A stretch of DNA of 64,000 nucleotides from Deltaproteobacteria bacterium RIFCSPHIGHO2_02_FULL_40_28 (GCA_001798135.1 MGRJ01000031.1:62001-126000); one strand, 5' to 3'. Numbered from the stretch's first letter, positions 8,315 to 19,866 are shown. Translations and numbers: made by a program. Notes: a model not told the origin generated them from the letters alone.

Positions 8315-9820
8315 ATGCTTGAGCGTTATTGTGATACCTTGGTTATAGGAACCGAGCTTCCAGGCTTAATTACAGCTGCCTTTCTTGCCAGACGTGGCCT
8401 TTCTGTTCATCTTCTCGATTTAGATCCCTTTGCAGGCGCTTCCCATACTCCCGATCCCTTTTGTGTAGCGCATCTTCATTCAAAATTACTGCGCTCTATT
8501 TTAGGAAGGCTTAACGTACCCGAACCCAACATCAATCTGCTCAAAGAAACCGATTCACCCCTTCAGGTTATTTTTCCTAAAAAACGCATCGATATTTCCC
8601 CTAATCCCATTATTTTTTACGAAGAACTGGAAAGAGAATTTCCCAAACACATTGATCAGTTGAAAATTTTTTATGAAAACCTGGCACATATTAAACATCA
8701 GGTAGATACCCAGCAACTTTATTCACACCTCTTACCTAAAACCTTCATGGCAAAAAGAAAGCTTAAGAAATTTCTCCAGGTTCATGATCTCAATAAAAAA
8801 GCGACAGATCTGGGTTTTAAGGATACGCCTCCCGACTTATCAGCTTTTTTAAAAGCTCAACTTAAACTTTTAACTTATACCCACAACGAAGATCCCTTTG
8901 TGTTTCAGGTTGCAGAACTTTTAAATCCTAATGAAGGAGAAATTCTTTCAGTGCAAGCAGGACATCAACATTTAAAACAAATCTTTTTAGATCGCATTGC
9001 ACACCATGATGGTGTGTTGCGCTCCAATGTTAAAATTGATCATCTGCTTTTTCGAAATGGGCTTTTCCATGGGGCTAAACTTGCTGGAAACGATGGAAAT
9101 ATTCTTTCACGCTACATTATTTGGAATACCCAACTTAAACCACTTCTTCCCTACCTGCCTAAACTCATGCGATTTTGGTGGCTTAAAAAAGCAATACGTG
9201 AAGTTAAACCCAAGGCGCATTGGTTTACCACCCAGTTTGAAATTGATTACACATTAATCCCACTTCCTATGAAAGAAAATATTCTTTATGTACACAATCC
9301 CAATAGTGAACTTTCTGGAACTAATTTTCTTTATATTCAACTTTATAAAAGAGCTGCGCAAGAGAGCCAAAAAACAGTCATCTCGGTAAGCTATCTTCTT
9401 GCTCCTGGTTATTTGGATGAAAAACTAAAAATCTTCGAAGGTTTTCATGCTAAAATTAAAGAAATACTGGAATTTTTAATTCCCTTTTCTCAAAAAAGTT
9501 TGGAACTTGTTTTTCCTCTTCCCCATAAAGCATCAGAAGAAGAAACTCTTTTTCCTCTTCGTGAAGATGATTTTGAAGTTTTTAAACAAAATGCTGCTAC
9601 CCATCCTGTTTATGAAGTAAAAACAAAAACTTTTGCAGATCTTTTCCCTATTTCTTACAAAACTCCCTCCCCTAACTTTTTCCTCACTTCTCCCGAAATT
9701 CTAGGCGGTTTGGGTTATGAAGGAAAATACATGATGGGTCTTAAAGTAACTGATCTTATTTGGTCGGAAGTTGAACGCGAGAAAAAACGCGCCATGAAAG
9801 TAGAACAACGAATTGCGTAG
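8315..9820 (+). CDS. FAD-dependent oxidoreductase, phytoene-dehydrogenase-like
   Basis: The 501-aa product opens with a Rossmann FAD-binding motif (DTLVIGTELPGLITAAFLARRGLSVHLLD), where the usual GxGxxG is altered to GTELPG. The family match is to NAD(P)-binding amine-oxidase/phytoene-desaturase-like proteins, with a C-terminal PEILGGLGYEGKYMMGLKVTDLIW stretch that would close over the flavin. The substrate is unknown and no carotenoid genes are nearby. The preceding TTG at 8312 gives only one more residue. A repeat hairpin (9824-9919) begins just after the stop codon. Confidence 0.7.
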   Translation: MLERYCDTLVIGTELPGLITAAFLARRGLSVHLLDLDPFAGASHTPDPFCVAHLHSKLLRSILGRLNVPEPNINLLKETDSPLQVIFPKKRIDISPNPIIFYEELEREFPKHIDQLKIFYENLAHIKHQVDTQQLYSHLLPKTFMAKRKLKKFLQVHDLNKKATDLGFKDTPPDLSAFLKAQLKLLTYTHNEDPFVFQVAELLNPNEGEILSVQAGHQHLKQIFLDRIAHHDGVLRSNVKIDHLLFRNGLFHGAKLAGNDGNILSRYIIWNTQLKPLLPYLPKLMRFWWLKKAIREVKPKAHWFTTQFEIDYTLIPLPMKENILYVHNPNSELSGTNFLYIQLYKRAAQESQKTVISVSYLLAPGYLDEKLKIFEGFHAKIKEILEFLIPFSQKSLELVFPLPHKASEEETLFPLREDDFEVFKQNAATHPVYEVKTKTFADLFPISYKTPSPNFFLTSPEILGGLGYEGKYMMGLKVTDLIWSEVEREKKRAMKVEQRIA

Positions 9821-9823
9821 GAG

Positions 9824-9919
9824 GGCCAAGGGGGAGTGTTTCTTGAGGAGCGAGGACTGTCTGACGAGCCTTTGTGGCTGCGAGTTCCGCAGGGACGAAA
9901 GAAATACTCCCCCTTGGCC
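9824..9919. repeat. Structured palindromic element A (same core as 21670-21767)
   Basis: This 96-bp element has a 21-bp outer stem (GGCCAAGGGGGAGT... paired with ...ACTCCCCCTTGGCC, one mismatch) and a central region with a CTGCGAGTTCCGCAG mini-hairpin and an AGCC/GGCT pair. Its core (GAGGACTGTCTGACGAGCC, then GGCTGCGAGTTCCGCAG) is nearly identical to the reverse complement of 21670-21767, while the outer stems differ in sequence yet stay paired. Confidence 0.8.
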
Positions 9920-9939
9920 ATTCTCAGATTTTCTTTAAC

Positions 9940-9971
9940 AAAAAAGCCGGAAATGTTTCCACCTCCGACTT
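9940..9971 (-). terminator. Rho-independent terminator of the FG-GAP lipoprotein gene
   Basis: Read on the minus strand, AAGTCGGA pairs with TCCGGCTT across a 12-base loop and is followed by a run of T. It lies about 50 bases after the stop codon of the minus-strand gene at 10020. Confidence 0.65.
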
Positions 9972-10019
9972 CTTGTTTGTCCATCCTCGGGAAGAGAGGA
10001 AGTTAAGTAATCAAAAAAA

Positions 10020-12353
10020 TTAAAGCTCCGCACCAAAGTTGATATAAACTCGGCCCTTATCAATGTTTGGGTTAGTACGAGAATATCCTTTTGCACTTAC
10101 AACGACATCATCAAGCCCATCCCCATTCATATCCTGGCCGCCGCTCACAGATTTGCCTGCATAATCTCTTTCTAATTCACCAACCATGGTGGCATTAGCA
10201 TCTGAGAGATTAATACTCGAACCAGAAATTGAGCTTCCTAAGAAAATATAGATTTTGCCTGCTTCGATGGCATTATCATCGTTTAAATAAGATCCAAAAA
10301 TAAGATCATCCAAACCATCACCGTCTAAATCGCCCGCAGAAGAAATTCCATAACCTGCATTATCATCAGCAGATTCACCTACAAAGGTGGTTGTTGCAGA
10401 CATCAAGCCTGAATAACTAGCACCTTCAATCAAGTAAATAGCACCCGCATTGGAGCCACCATTATCGTTTGATGGAGCACCAATTAACATATCGGCCATG
10501 CCATCTCCATTTACATCACCAGCAGCTGCTACTCTTAAACCGGCACTATCGCTGGCAGATTGTCCTACAAAGTAGGGACGGGTGGAAAGGGTTAATGAAC
10601 CACTTAAACTTGAGGATCCATAAATTAAGTAAACCCGGCCTGCATTGCTTGCAGTAGTGTCGTTTCCGGGAGCACCCACTAAGAAATCATCGTAACCATC
10701 GGCATCTACATCACCAACACCAGCTACAGATTTACCAAGGTAATCTTGTTGATCGGCTCCAACCATCGTGGCATCAGCAGAAGAAAGAGAAACCGAACCA
10801 GACATCGAGGCATCTCCATTACATGCGCTTCCCTTGCCTAAAAACAAGTAAGCTTTTCCGGCGCTGGAATCGCTTCCATTATCATAACCATAAGAGGCAA
10901 TAACAAAATCATCACAACCATCGGCATTAACGTCCCCCGCACCAGCAATAGAATCTTCTTCGCCTAAATAATCGCTTTTATTTTCACCTGTAAAGGTAGC
11001 TGAAGCAGAAGAGAGTACAAGTAAACCATCACCAGAACTCGCTTCTGCAGTGAGACTAGAACCATACACCAAGTAAACCCGGCCTGCGTCTGTATTGGAA
11101 CCATCATCATAACCAGGAGCACCAACTAAAATATCATCCTTGCCATCACCGTTTACGTCACCCGCACCAGCAATAGTTGTTCCGGCCTGACCATAAACAC
11201 TTCCGGAAGAATAAGATCCAGCTCCGGCCAATTCTACATTGGGGCCATTAGAATCATCACGATCAGCTGTTAAGGTGGCAGAAGGACTGGACGAACCAAA
11301 GTAAATATAAACCGCACCCGCACTGGTTCCGCGGTCATCGTTATAGGGAGCGCTTGCTGCCATATCGGCATAACCATCACCATTTACATCCCCAATAAAG
11401 GCCACTTTAAATCCAAGGCTGTCGTACATGTTTTTACCAGTACCAACAGAGGTAGAATCACCTAAATCCATTCCTAAATCAGCAACTCCATCGCAATCGT
11501 TATCGGCTAGATCAAAAATTTCTGCTGCATCAGGATTTACAGCGGCATTGGTATCATCACAATCAGAACCACCATCAGCTACCGCGTCAAAGCCATCATC
11601 GTCATCATCAGTATCTTCATTATCACCCAAGCCATCCCCATCACTATCTGCAGATTCATCGGGATCGGTTGGGAAAGCATCTGAGTTATCGCCTACACCA
11701 TCTCCATCGGTATCTACAGTTTCATCAGGATCTTCAGGAAAGGCATCCGAATTATCACCAATTCCATCCCCATCGGTATCAGTTGTTTCGGTTGCATCAT
11801 CGGGAAAGGCATCGGTATTATCGCCTACACCATCTCCATCGGTATCGGTTGTTTCGGTAGCATCATCGGGAAAGGCATCACACACATCGCCTGCGCCATC
11901 ACTATCGGTATCGGTTTGAGCTTCATTGCCAAGATCAGCACAGTTATCGCAGGTATCACCCAGGCCATCGGCATCGGTATCGGTTTGATCGGCATTTAAA
12001 TCACTGACGCAATTATCGGAATTATCACCAACACCATCACCATCGGTATCATTGGTTTCGGCTGGATCTGTTGGAAATTCGTCTACATCATCTGTAACAC
12101 CATCTCCATCGGTATCTTGACTACCACTTCCACCTTCATCACCACCACCCGTATCACCACCGTTTTCATCTCCAGTGCCGTCTCCAGTACCATCGTCACC
12201 GCTTCCATCATCAGCTGGTGGCACTTCATCAACAGAACCATCGGCGCTGCCATTATGTTCGTCTCGGGCTTGACTTGTACAGGCGTTAACACCCAACACA
12301 AGAAAACCTAAAAACAACCAGGTAAAAATTTTAAAGCGAGTTTGGGACATCAT
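10020..12353 (-). CDS. Secreted lipoprotein with thrombospondin type 3 and FG-GAP repeats
   Basis: The 777-aa product starts with a lipoprotein signal (LGFLVLGVNAC, lipidated Cys about residue 25). A Gly/Asp-rich linker leads to calcium-binding thrombospondin type 3 repeats (about 75-260; DTDGDGVGDNSDAFPDD units). About seven FG-GAP/integrin-alpha-like repeats follow (about 290-777; patterns such as GDVNGDGKDDILVGAPGYDDGSN and AGRVYLVYGSS), which fold as a beta propeller. It is probably a surface-exposed, calcium-dependent binding or adhesion protein. A good AGGAG site precedes the ATG. It lies 25 bases after the 575-aa lipoprotein gene and is probably co-transcribed with it. Confidence 0.85.
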   Translation of the reverse strand: MMSQTRFKIFTWLFLGFLVLGVNACTSQARDEHNGSADGSVDEVPPADDGSGDDGTGDGTGDENGGDTGGGDEGGSGSQDTDGDGVTDDVDEFPTDPAETNDTDGDGVGDNSDNCVSDLNADQTDTDADGLGDTCDNCADLGNEAQTDTDSDGAGDVCDAFPDDATETTDTDGDGVGDNTDAFPDDATETTDTDGDGIGDNSDAFPEDPDETVDTDGDGVGDNSDAFPTDPDESADSDGDGLGDNEDTDDDDDGFDAVADGGSDCDDTNAAVNPDAAEIFDLADNDCDGVADLGMDLGDSTSVGTGKNMYDSLGFKVAFIGDVNGDGYADMAASAPYNDDRGTSAGAVYIYFGSSSPSATLTADRDDSNGPNVELAGAGSYSSGSVYGQAGTTIAGAGDVNGDGKDDILVGAPGYDDGSNTDAGRVYLVYGSSLTAEASSGDGLLVLSSASATFTGENKSDYLGEEDSIAGAGDVNADGCDDFVIASYGYDNGSDSSAGKAYLFLGKGSACNGDASMSGSVSLSSADATMVGADQQDYLGKSVAGVGDVDADGYDDFLVGAPGNDTTASNAGRVYLIYGSSSLSGSLTLSTRPYFVGQSASDSAGLRVAAAGDVNGDGMADMLIGAPSNDNGGSNAGAIYLIEGASYSGLMSATTTFVGESADDNAGYGISSAGDLDGDGLDDLIFGSYLNDDNAIEAGKIYIFLGSSISGSSINLSDANATMVGELERDYAGKSVSGGQDMNGDGLDDVVVSAKGYSRTNPNIDKGRVYINFGAEL

Positions 12354-12378
12354 AAATTCTCCTACCCCCTTACCCTTT

Positions 12379-14106
12379 TTAGTAACGGCCAGAATTCCTG
12401 CGATCAGTTAAGGCATAGTTCATCTCATCAGTTGCCAAGAGATCGTCATAGTGTTCGCCACCACGACCACTGATAGGTGATACATCGGTTCCTTCACCAC
12501 CATTGTCATATTCTGTAGAGGCCGAACTATCTCCTGCATAAAGAAGAGGGCTACTAGCATCGGGAGTAAAGGCATCGGGTGTTGCTTCTAATGCACCATC
12601 ATCGGCAATGCTCAAAGTTACTCCATCGTTTTGCCAAACAGGAGCCTCAGTGAAAAGATTACCCGTTGAAGATTCTGGAACTTGATCATCTGTCATTCCA
12701 AAGGTGTAGAAGTTAGAAAAATCAATTGTGGCACGATTTTGTGGATCAGAATCCGACAAACCAGAAATGATATCTCCTTCAACCAACATGTGGCTGATCT
12801 GCCAGTTATGAAGTGAAATCACTCCCTCATCAACACCATTATCTAAAGTAACAGCATTTGTAAAAGGGGTGATACTGTCGGCCGCTGTGATTTCTTCGCT
12901 TATAGGAAGTGAAGCTTCAAAATAATCTGTAATGCTGCGATTTTGAGCCAATTCTACATTGGAAGAATCGAAAGTATTACCTTCAACAGAAGTAACGCGC
13001 ACAGGGGCTACACTTCCAGCAAAGTTATCTACAAATTCTGCAGAAACAAGGCTTGAAGTATCCAAGTAATCACTATCTAAATTATTAAGCAATTCAAGAT
13101 CAAGAAGACCATACTCAGCATAGCTGGCATTGTTGGCTACCTTAATCCCCCAACCTTCGTAGTAGTGGGCGCTAATATCTAAAAGGCTGCCTGAGGTTAC
13201 GTTGCCATCTATGTTAACAGAATGGAGCACCACAGCATTGGCACCATTTGCTGCAACAACACTGGGAGCAAAATCATAGGAATCTACAAGATTCACATTT
13301 TCCAACCAGAGAGTGGAACCTTCACCTGCAAAAGCTGCTTCACCACGAGAAAGTTCGATATAGCTGGGATCCTCTGGGTTTGTGCTTACTACTTTAAGGC
13401 TGGCACCTGTTCCATGAACAGAAACAGCTCCACGTTCTTCATCATCAGAAAGATCTGCATGCCCTTCTGGTCTGGCAAAATCATGGATGGAAACATCTTC
13501 TAAAGTGAGATCGTACTCCATGTCTCCAGGAACTAAAACATCCTCTAACACGTCATCATCGGTGCCATCACGACGCACCACAACGGCTGCATGATGCACA
13601 TAGCCATCATCACCACTTGTACGACCATCAAAATTTAAACCTTGAACGGAAATTCTTTCGGAATTGTAAACATCTAAAACAACTCCATCCTCAGTGCCAC
13701 TTTCTAAAACAATGGAGGCACTTGAATAGGGAGCTAAAGTCACATCAGCTTTATCATCAACGCTGATATTGACATGATAACTACCAGTTGTGCCGATGGC
13801 ATAAGTAGTTTCATCTTCAGTCTCTGTTGCAATGGGATCGGGTAAAAAGTAAACATGATCTCCACTGGTTAAAACGCCATTTAATTCGGAGGGGGAAACA
13901 ACAGGACCAGTTAATTCATACAACCCGGCTGCTGCATCGGGATTATTGGTAACAAAAATATCTTGGGGGGTTGCATCATCATCTCCAGTACCACCAGTAC
14001 CTGCGGTATCATCAGCAGAATCCTCTGCAAATTCACCACAACCTGAAATTGCTACAATCGCAGCACCCGCAGCAACATAACCAAGCCATAGTAAAGGTAA
14101 AACCAT
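12379..14106 (-). CDS. Large lipoprotein, parallel beta-helix-like
   Basis: The 575-aa product begins with a hydrophobic signal (MVLPLLWLGYVAAGAAIVAISGC) ending in a lipobox Cys. It then has a Gly/Asp/Thr linker and an acidic, Asp/Ser-rich body with recurring short strands (e.g. VVLDVYNSERISVQGLNF and LWLENVNLVDSYDF), as in right-handed beta-helix proteins. I find no catalytic motif. I chose the ATG at 14106 because GGGGAGG sits four bases upstream. An earlier ATG at 14178 would add 24 basic residues before the signal. The gene leads a two-gene unit with the FG-GAP lipoprotein. A sigma-28-like box lies upstream at 14210-14236. Confidence 0.6.
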   Translation of the reverse strand: MVLPLLWLGYVAAGAAIVAISGCGEFAEDSADDTAGTGGTGDDDATPQDIFVTNNPDAAAGLYELTGPVVSPSELNGVLTSGDHVYFLPDPIATETEDETTYAIGTTGSYHVNISVDDKADVTLAPYSSASIVLESGTEDGVVLDVYNSERISVQGLNFDGRTSGDDGYVHHAAVVVRRDGTDDDVLEDVLVPGDMEYDLTLEDVSIHDFARPEGHADLSDDEERGAVSVHGTGASLKVVSTNPEDPSYIELSRGEAAFAGEGSTLWLENVNLVDSYDFAPSVVAANGANAVVLHSVNIDGNVTSGSLLDISAHYYEGWGIKVANNASYAEYGLLDLELLNNLDSDYLDTSSLVSAEFVDNFAGSVAPVRVTSVEGNTFDSSNVELAQNRSITDYFEASLPISEEITAADSITPFTNAVTLDNGVDEGVISLHNWQISHMLVEGDIISGLSDSDPQNRATIDFSNFYTFGMTDDQVPESSTGNLFTEAPVWQNDGVTLSIADDGALEATPDAFTPDASSPLLYAGDSSASTEYDNGGEGTDVSPISGRGGEHYDDLLATDEMNYALTDRRNSGRY

Positions 14107-14209
14107 ATATCCTCCCCAACGAAAAAGCTTTTTAAAAAGCTTGTATTTCTTCTTGGTCGTCCAACGGTAGATAACCAAGATTTTTTATATACTCAACGTT
14201 CAATGATAA

Positions 14210-14236
14210 TTATCGGGTGAAAAAAAGAATGGTTGC
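14210..14236 (-). promoter_or_regulatory. Possible FliA-like promoter of the lipoprotein pair (weak copy)
   Basis: On the minus strand this reads GCAACCAT, 11 bases (TCTTTTTTTCA), then CCCGATAA. The spacer and -10-like box closely match the copies at 25386-25412 and 29911-29937, which have GCCGATAA. The -35-like box is poor. It lies about 100 bases upstream of the ATG at 14106. Confidence 0.3.
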
Positions 14237-14265
14237 TAAAATTTTGACACTGGCAATTTTTGAGG

Positions 14266-14335
14266 ATAGGTAGGGGCAATTCTATGTAATCGCCCCAATA
14301 ATAAACAGGGCGAAAACATAGTTTCGCCCCTACGT
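14266..14335. repeat. GTAGGGGC/GCCCCTAC interspersed repeat pair
   Basis: Two inverted units (TAGGGGCAATT...ATCGCCCC and GGGCGAAAACATAGTTTCGCCCCTAC) lie between the histone-like gene and the lipoprotein gene. The rest of 14107-14374 is AT-rich and holds no gene that I can see. Confidence 0.75.
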
Positions 14336-14374
14336 AAATAACATAAATACTTAATATTATTCAATAATTTATGC

Positions 14375-14830
14375 TTATTGTTCTTCAGTTTTAATAAGGC
14401 CTGAGGTTGCTTCTGTTTTCCAATCTTCCCAGGTATCTGAAGCAACTTCTACCCCTGTACTGGCAATTTCACGGGCTTCTTGAATAACATCATCAGCCAT
14501 GTCTGACAGTTCATCAAATAAGGGCTCGATGCCTTTTTCTTGAACGCGGCTAGCCGTTTCACCAATACCCACAACGGCTCCCTGGACTTGACTTTTCATT
14601 TCATGCAAGCCCTCTTTAATTTCGTTGGTTGCCACCTTAAGTTTGGATTTGATACTGGCTTTTCTGGCTTTGATTTTAGTTTTTACCTTGGAGACTCTAG
14701 CTTTGAGCTTGCCAGTCACTTTCTTTTTCCCCTTGGTTTTACGAGTTGATTTTTTAGCCTTTTTACGAACTATTTTCTTTTTAGCTGTTTTGCGAGCTGA
14801 TTTTACTTTTTTCTTTTTCTTCTTAGCCAT
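14375..14830 (-). CDS. Histone H1-like Lys-rich DNA-binding protein with acidic helical tail
   Basis: The first 65 of 151 residues are almost entirely Lys/Arg/Ala/Thr/Ser (e.g. KKKKKKVKSARKTAKKKIVRKK), resembling the C-terminal tail of histone H1 and bacterial H1-like proteins that bind DNA non-specifically. The second half (about 66-151) is an amphipathic, increasingly acidic helical segment (FDELSDMADDVIQEAREIAS). It is probably nucleoid-associated or stress-related. The acidic half may oligomerise or moderate DNA binding. The start is preceded by AGGGAGGTG. It is monocistronic, between purA and the lipoprotein pair. Confidence 0.65.
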   Translation of the reverse strand: MAKKKKKKVKSARKTAKKKIVRKKAKKSTRKTKGKKKVTGKLKARVSKVKTKIKARKASIKSKLKVATNEIKEGLHEMKSQVQGAVVGIGETASRVQEKGIEPLFDELSDMADDVIQEAREIASTGVEVASDTWEDWKTEATSGLIKTEEQ

Positions 14831-14891
14831 AATTCACCTCCCTGAGGGTTTAAGGGATTCTTCAAAATTTTAAGATTTAAGGCAAGAGAAA

Positions 14892-17779
<2,888 letters not shown>

Positions 17780-17804
17780 AATTTTTTATACCCACCGCTT
17801 TTTG

Positions 17805-18935
17805 CTACATCAAAATTTCCATCATTTTGGCAACACCTTTACCTTTTTCGAACTTGTATCCTAGTTTCGTAAGGGCCATTTCGATGGCCGACCAAACAGT
17901 AATCATATCCATGGCATCATAGTAGCCCAAGTGTCCGATACGGAAAATTTTACCCTTGGCATCATCCTGCCCATTGGCAATAGTCATGTTGAAATCAATT
18001 CGCAAGGTTTTTACAATTTGCCCTGTATCTATTCCAGAGGGGCCATAAATGGCAGTAACGGCTGCTGAAGGAGATTCGGGTGCATACAGCTTAAGCCCAA
18101 TGGCAACTGCTGCACTACGCACAGCTTGGGCCATTTTTTCATGACGTTTAAAAATGTTTTCTAAACCTTCTTTTTTAAGATTTTGCAAAACAAGACGAAG
18201 CCCTGCTACAAGTGAAATAGCCGGGGTGTAGGCTGTTGTATTGAGAAGAATATTTTTCTTTTCGCTTTTAAAGTTAAAATAAAATTTTGGGAGATCACTT
18301 TTTTCAACCATGCCCCAAGCCTTTTGACTAAGAGCCGCAAAAGCCAAGCCCGGAGGGAGTTGAAAAGCTTTTTGAGAACCCGAAACTAAAATATCAATAC
18401 CCCAACTATCCATGGGCAGGTTAACCACACCCACAGCAGTAATGCCGTCGACTACCAGTGCCGTATTGGGATAGCCCTTCACGATATCAGCAATTTGTTT
18501 TACTGGATGAGCAACTCCTGTAGAAGTTTCTGAGGCCTGCATATAAACAGCACGATAATCTTGACTCTGCAATTTTTGAGCAACAAGATCGGCATTAACA
18601 GCCTTGCCCCATTCTACTTTGATCACATCATGTTCAATTCCATGGGCTTTTAAAATTTTCCACCAACGCTCACCAAATTTTCCACCATCAATTACAAGAG
18701 CGTGATCTTTTTTAGAAAGAAGATTGGTAACACTCCCTTCCATAGCTCCTGTACCACTGGCGGCCAGGATTAAAACTTCTTCCTTGGTTTGAAAAATCCA
18801 TTTCAATCCTTCACGAACTTCTTCGATAATTTTTTCGGCAGCGGGGGTTCTGTGATGCAAGATGGGCTTGGCCATCTCGGTTAAAACATCCTCAGGAACG
18901 GGAGTAGGACCGGGAGCATACAATCGGTATTTCAT
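17805..18935 (-). CDS. Class V aminotransferase (serine/alanine-glyoxylate or phosphoserine-type)
   Basis: This is a 376-aa PLP enzyme of the alanine-glyoxylate/serine-pyruvate aminotransferase group. It opens MKYRLYAPGPTPVPEDVL, has LILAASGTGAMEGSVTNLL, the cofactor-phosphate region VVDGITAVGVVNLPMDSWGIDILVSGSQKAFQLPPG with the Schiff-base Lys in SGSQKAF, and a normal C-terminus. The frame is open to 19010, but those extra 25 codons are translated repeat sequence, so I use the ATG at 18935. It is 26 bases upstream of serA, so it may supply or drain serine-pathway intermediates. In several lineages this family member serves as the phosphoserine aminotransferase, which I cannot settle here. 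Confidence 0.85.
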   Translation of the reverse strand: MKYRLYAPGPTPVPEDVLTEMAKPILHHRTPAAEKIIEEVREGLKWIFQTKEEVLILAASGTGAMEGSVTNLLSKKDHALVIDGGKFGERWWKILKAHGIEHDVIKVEWGKAVNADLVAQKLQSQDYRAVYMQASETSTGVAHPVKQIADIVKGYPNTALVVDGITAVGVVNLPMDSWGIDILVSGSQKAFQLPPGLAFAALSQKAWGMVEKSDLPKFYFNFKSEKKNILLNTTAYTPAISLVAGLRLVLQNLKKEGLENIFKRHEKMAQAVRSAAVAIGLKLYAPESPSAAVTAIYGPSGIDTGQIVKTLRIDFNMTIANGQDDAKGKIFRIGHLGYYDAMDMITVWSAIEMALTKLGYKFEKGKGVAKMMEILM

Positions 18936-18950
18936 AGCGAATAAAACTCC

Positions 18951-19036
18951 TTCTGAGTCCGCCAAAGGCGGACGAAGAACCTCAATTTGATCAATTAGAT
19001 CCTTCGTCACCCTTATCAGGGTTCCTCAGGATGACA
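18951..19036. repeat. Interspersed repeat, TCCGCCAAAGGCGGA family
   Basis: An 86-bp unit contains TCCGCCAAAGGCGGA, then GATCCTTCGTC and CCTCAGGATGACATTT. A closely matching second copy lies at 29783-29876, between the AAA+ gene and its candidate promoter. A shorter relative is at 56156-56190. Confidence 0.8.
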
Positions 19037-19074
19037 TTTCAATTAAAAACAAATTGACTATACCAAGCAAAATG

Positions 19075-19109
19075 CCCGCTTTATCCAGATTCTTCAAGGA
19101 TAAAGCGGG
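19075..19109 (-). terminator. Hairpin downstream of tRNA-fMet, probable terminator
   Basis: A perfect 12-bp stem (CCCGCTTTATCC / GGATAAAGCGGG) with an 11-base loop lies 11 bases past the tRNA 3' end on the minus strand, followed by CATTTTG. The T run is short, so termination efficiency is uncertain. Confidence 0.5.
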
Positions 19110-19160
19110 ATTGCCTTATGTAGCGGGGCCAGGATTTGAACCTGGGACCTTCGGGTTATG

Positions 19161-19821
19161 CATACCATCTACAGCTTTCGCTGCTCTCGCTTAAAAAGCG
19201 AGATTTGTGGTCTGGACTTTCTCTTCACCATACTTTTTTTCAAAAGCTTAGGTGCCTGCCATTAAGTCTCTACACCTTTCCCAACCAATCATTGAGTTGG
19301 AACTTGGCTCGGGATTACCCTTCCAACGGCTTCCCCGAGTTTGACAGGAGTTCGTACAAAAGTTTCCTTCTGTACAGCCCATTGCGAAATTAATTCCCAA
19401 GCATCCCGAAAAGAGGAAGAATTTGGTTTTCGTTGACGCTTGTCAGTTTCGACAAAGTGAATTTCACTGCCGTAACTGATAAACACTTTAACTGGCATTA
19501 CATAAAAAACATTAAGTTCTTTAATGTAGGCCAGCGCAAAGTCAAAGTCGCACTCATTGTAAACCTCACGAACCATCTGACGACGATTCGTTTTGGTTCG
19601 GCGGTTATCAACAACATAATTGCCTGATCCCTCATGGAACCAAGCCGATTTGACTTGAACCTTTATAAGAGTTCCCTGGATATCAAAAACCAGATCATAG
19701 GACATTCTATCCCCAACTGGTTTAAGAACACCCCAGCCTCTCTTTAAGGCCTCAAGCACGGCCGCCTGCTCAGCAATATCGCCTTTGAGCTTTGTGTTCA
19801 TTCGTTAACTTCGCGGTATCG
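19161..19821 (-). mobile_element. Group I intron (IC3-like) in tRNA-fMet with homing endonuclease ORF
   Basis: The 661-nt insert follows group I rules: the 5' exon ends in U and the intron ends in G. On the minus strand the core elements are clear: Q (AATCCCGAGCCAAG, 19303-19316), R (GTGTAGAGACTTAATGGC, 19258-19275) and S (GAAGAGAAAGTCCAGACC, 19209-19226). These are close to the cores of cyanobacterial tRNA introns. The intron termini GATACC and GGTATG are complementary, which may help align the exons. The endonuclease ORF starts 20 nt into the intron, and its last codons run through the Q element. Confidence 0.9.
19289..19801 (-). CDS. PD-(D/E)xK intron homing endonuclease, I-Ssp6803I-like
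   Basis: The 170-aa product lies wholly inside the tRNA-fMet group I intron. It has the metal-binding and catalytic pattern Glu11 (GDIAEQAAV), Asp36 (DRMSYDLVF) and Gln49-x-Lys51 (IKVQVKSAWF). This is the arrangement known from I-Ssp6803I, the enzyme of the Synechocystis tRNA-fMet intron, in which Q replaces the usual acidic residue of the PD-(D/E)xK motif. It would cut intronless tRNA-fMet genes and drive intron homing. It is intact, with no frameshift, which suggests recent activity. The C-terminal residues (RVIPSQVPTQ) are encoded by the intron core itself. Confidence 0.87.
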   Translation of the reverse strand: MNTKLKGDIAEQAAVLEALKRGWGVLKPVGDRMSYDLVFDIQGTLIKVQVKSAWFHEGSGNYVVDNRRTKTNRRQMVREVYNECDFDFALAYIKELNVFYVMPVKVFISYGSEIHFVETDKRQRKPNSSSFRDAWELISQWAVQKETFVRTPVKLGEAVGRVIPSQVPTQ

Positions 19822-19866
19822 AGCCCGACGAGCTACCTGGCTGCTCTACCCCGCAGTCGTGGGTGG

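Larger units (their letters stand above)
19121..19855 (-). tRNA. Initiator tRNA-fMet(CAU), interrupted by a group I intron
   Basis: The two exons are 19822-19855 (acceptor 5' strand, D arm, anticodon 5' stem TCGGG and loop CT) and 19121-19160 (anticodon CAT, AA, stem CCCGA, variable loop, T arm GGTTCAAATCC, acceptor CCCCGCT, A73). Joined, they give an initiator tRNA with the three G-C pairs of the anticodon stem and a non-Watson-Crick 1:72 pair (U1/U72), both initiator hallmarks. CCA is not encoded. The intron sits between U33 and C34, directly before the anticodon. A strong promoter lies just upstream (19867-19895). Confidence 0.95.

Noticed and set aside
11428-11919. A Ser/Pro-rich open frame on the plus strand opposite the lipoprotein gene
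   Set aside because: It is the antisense reading of Asp/Gly-rich thrombospondin repeats. It has no ribosome site and no family resemblance.
19121-19855. tRNA-fMet disrupted by a random insertion (pseudogene)
   Set aside because: The insert obeys group I splice-site rules, has the conserved core elements and leaves a perfect tRNA when removed.
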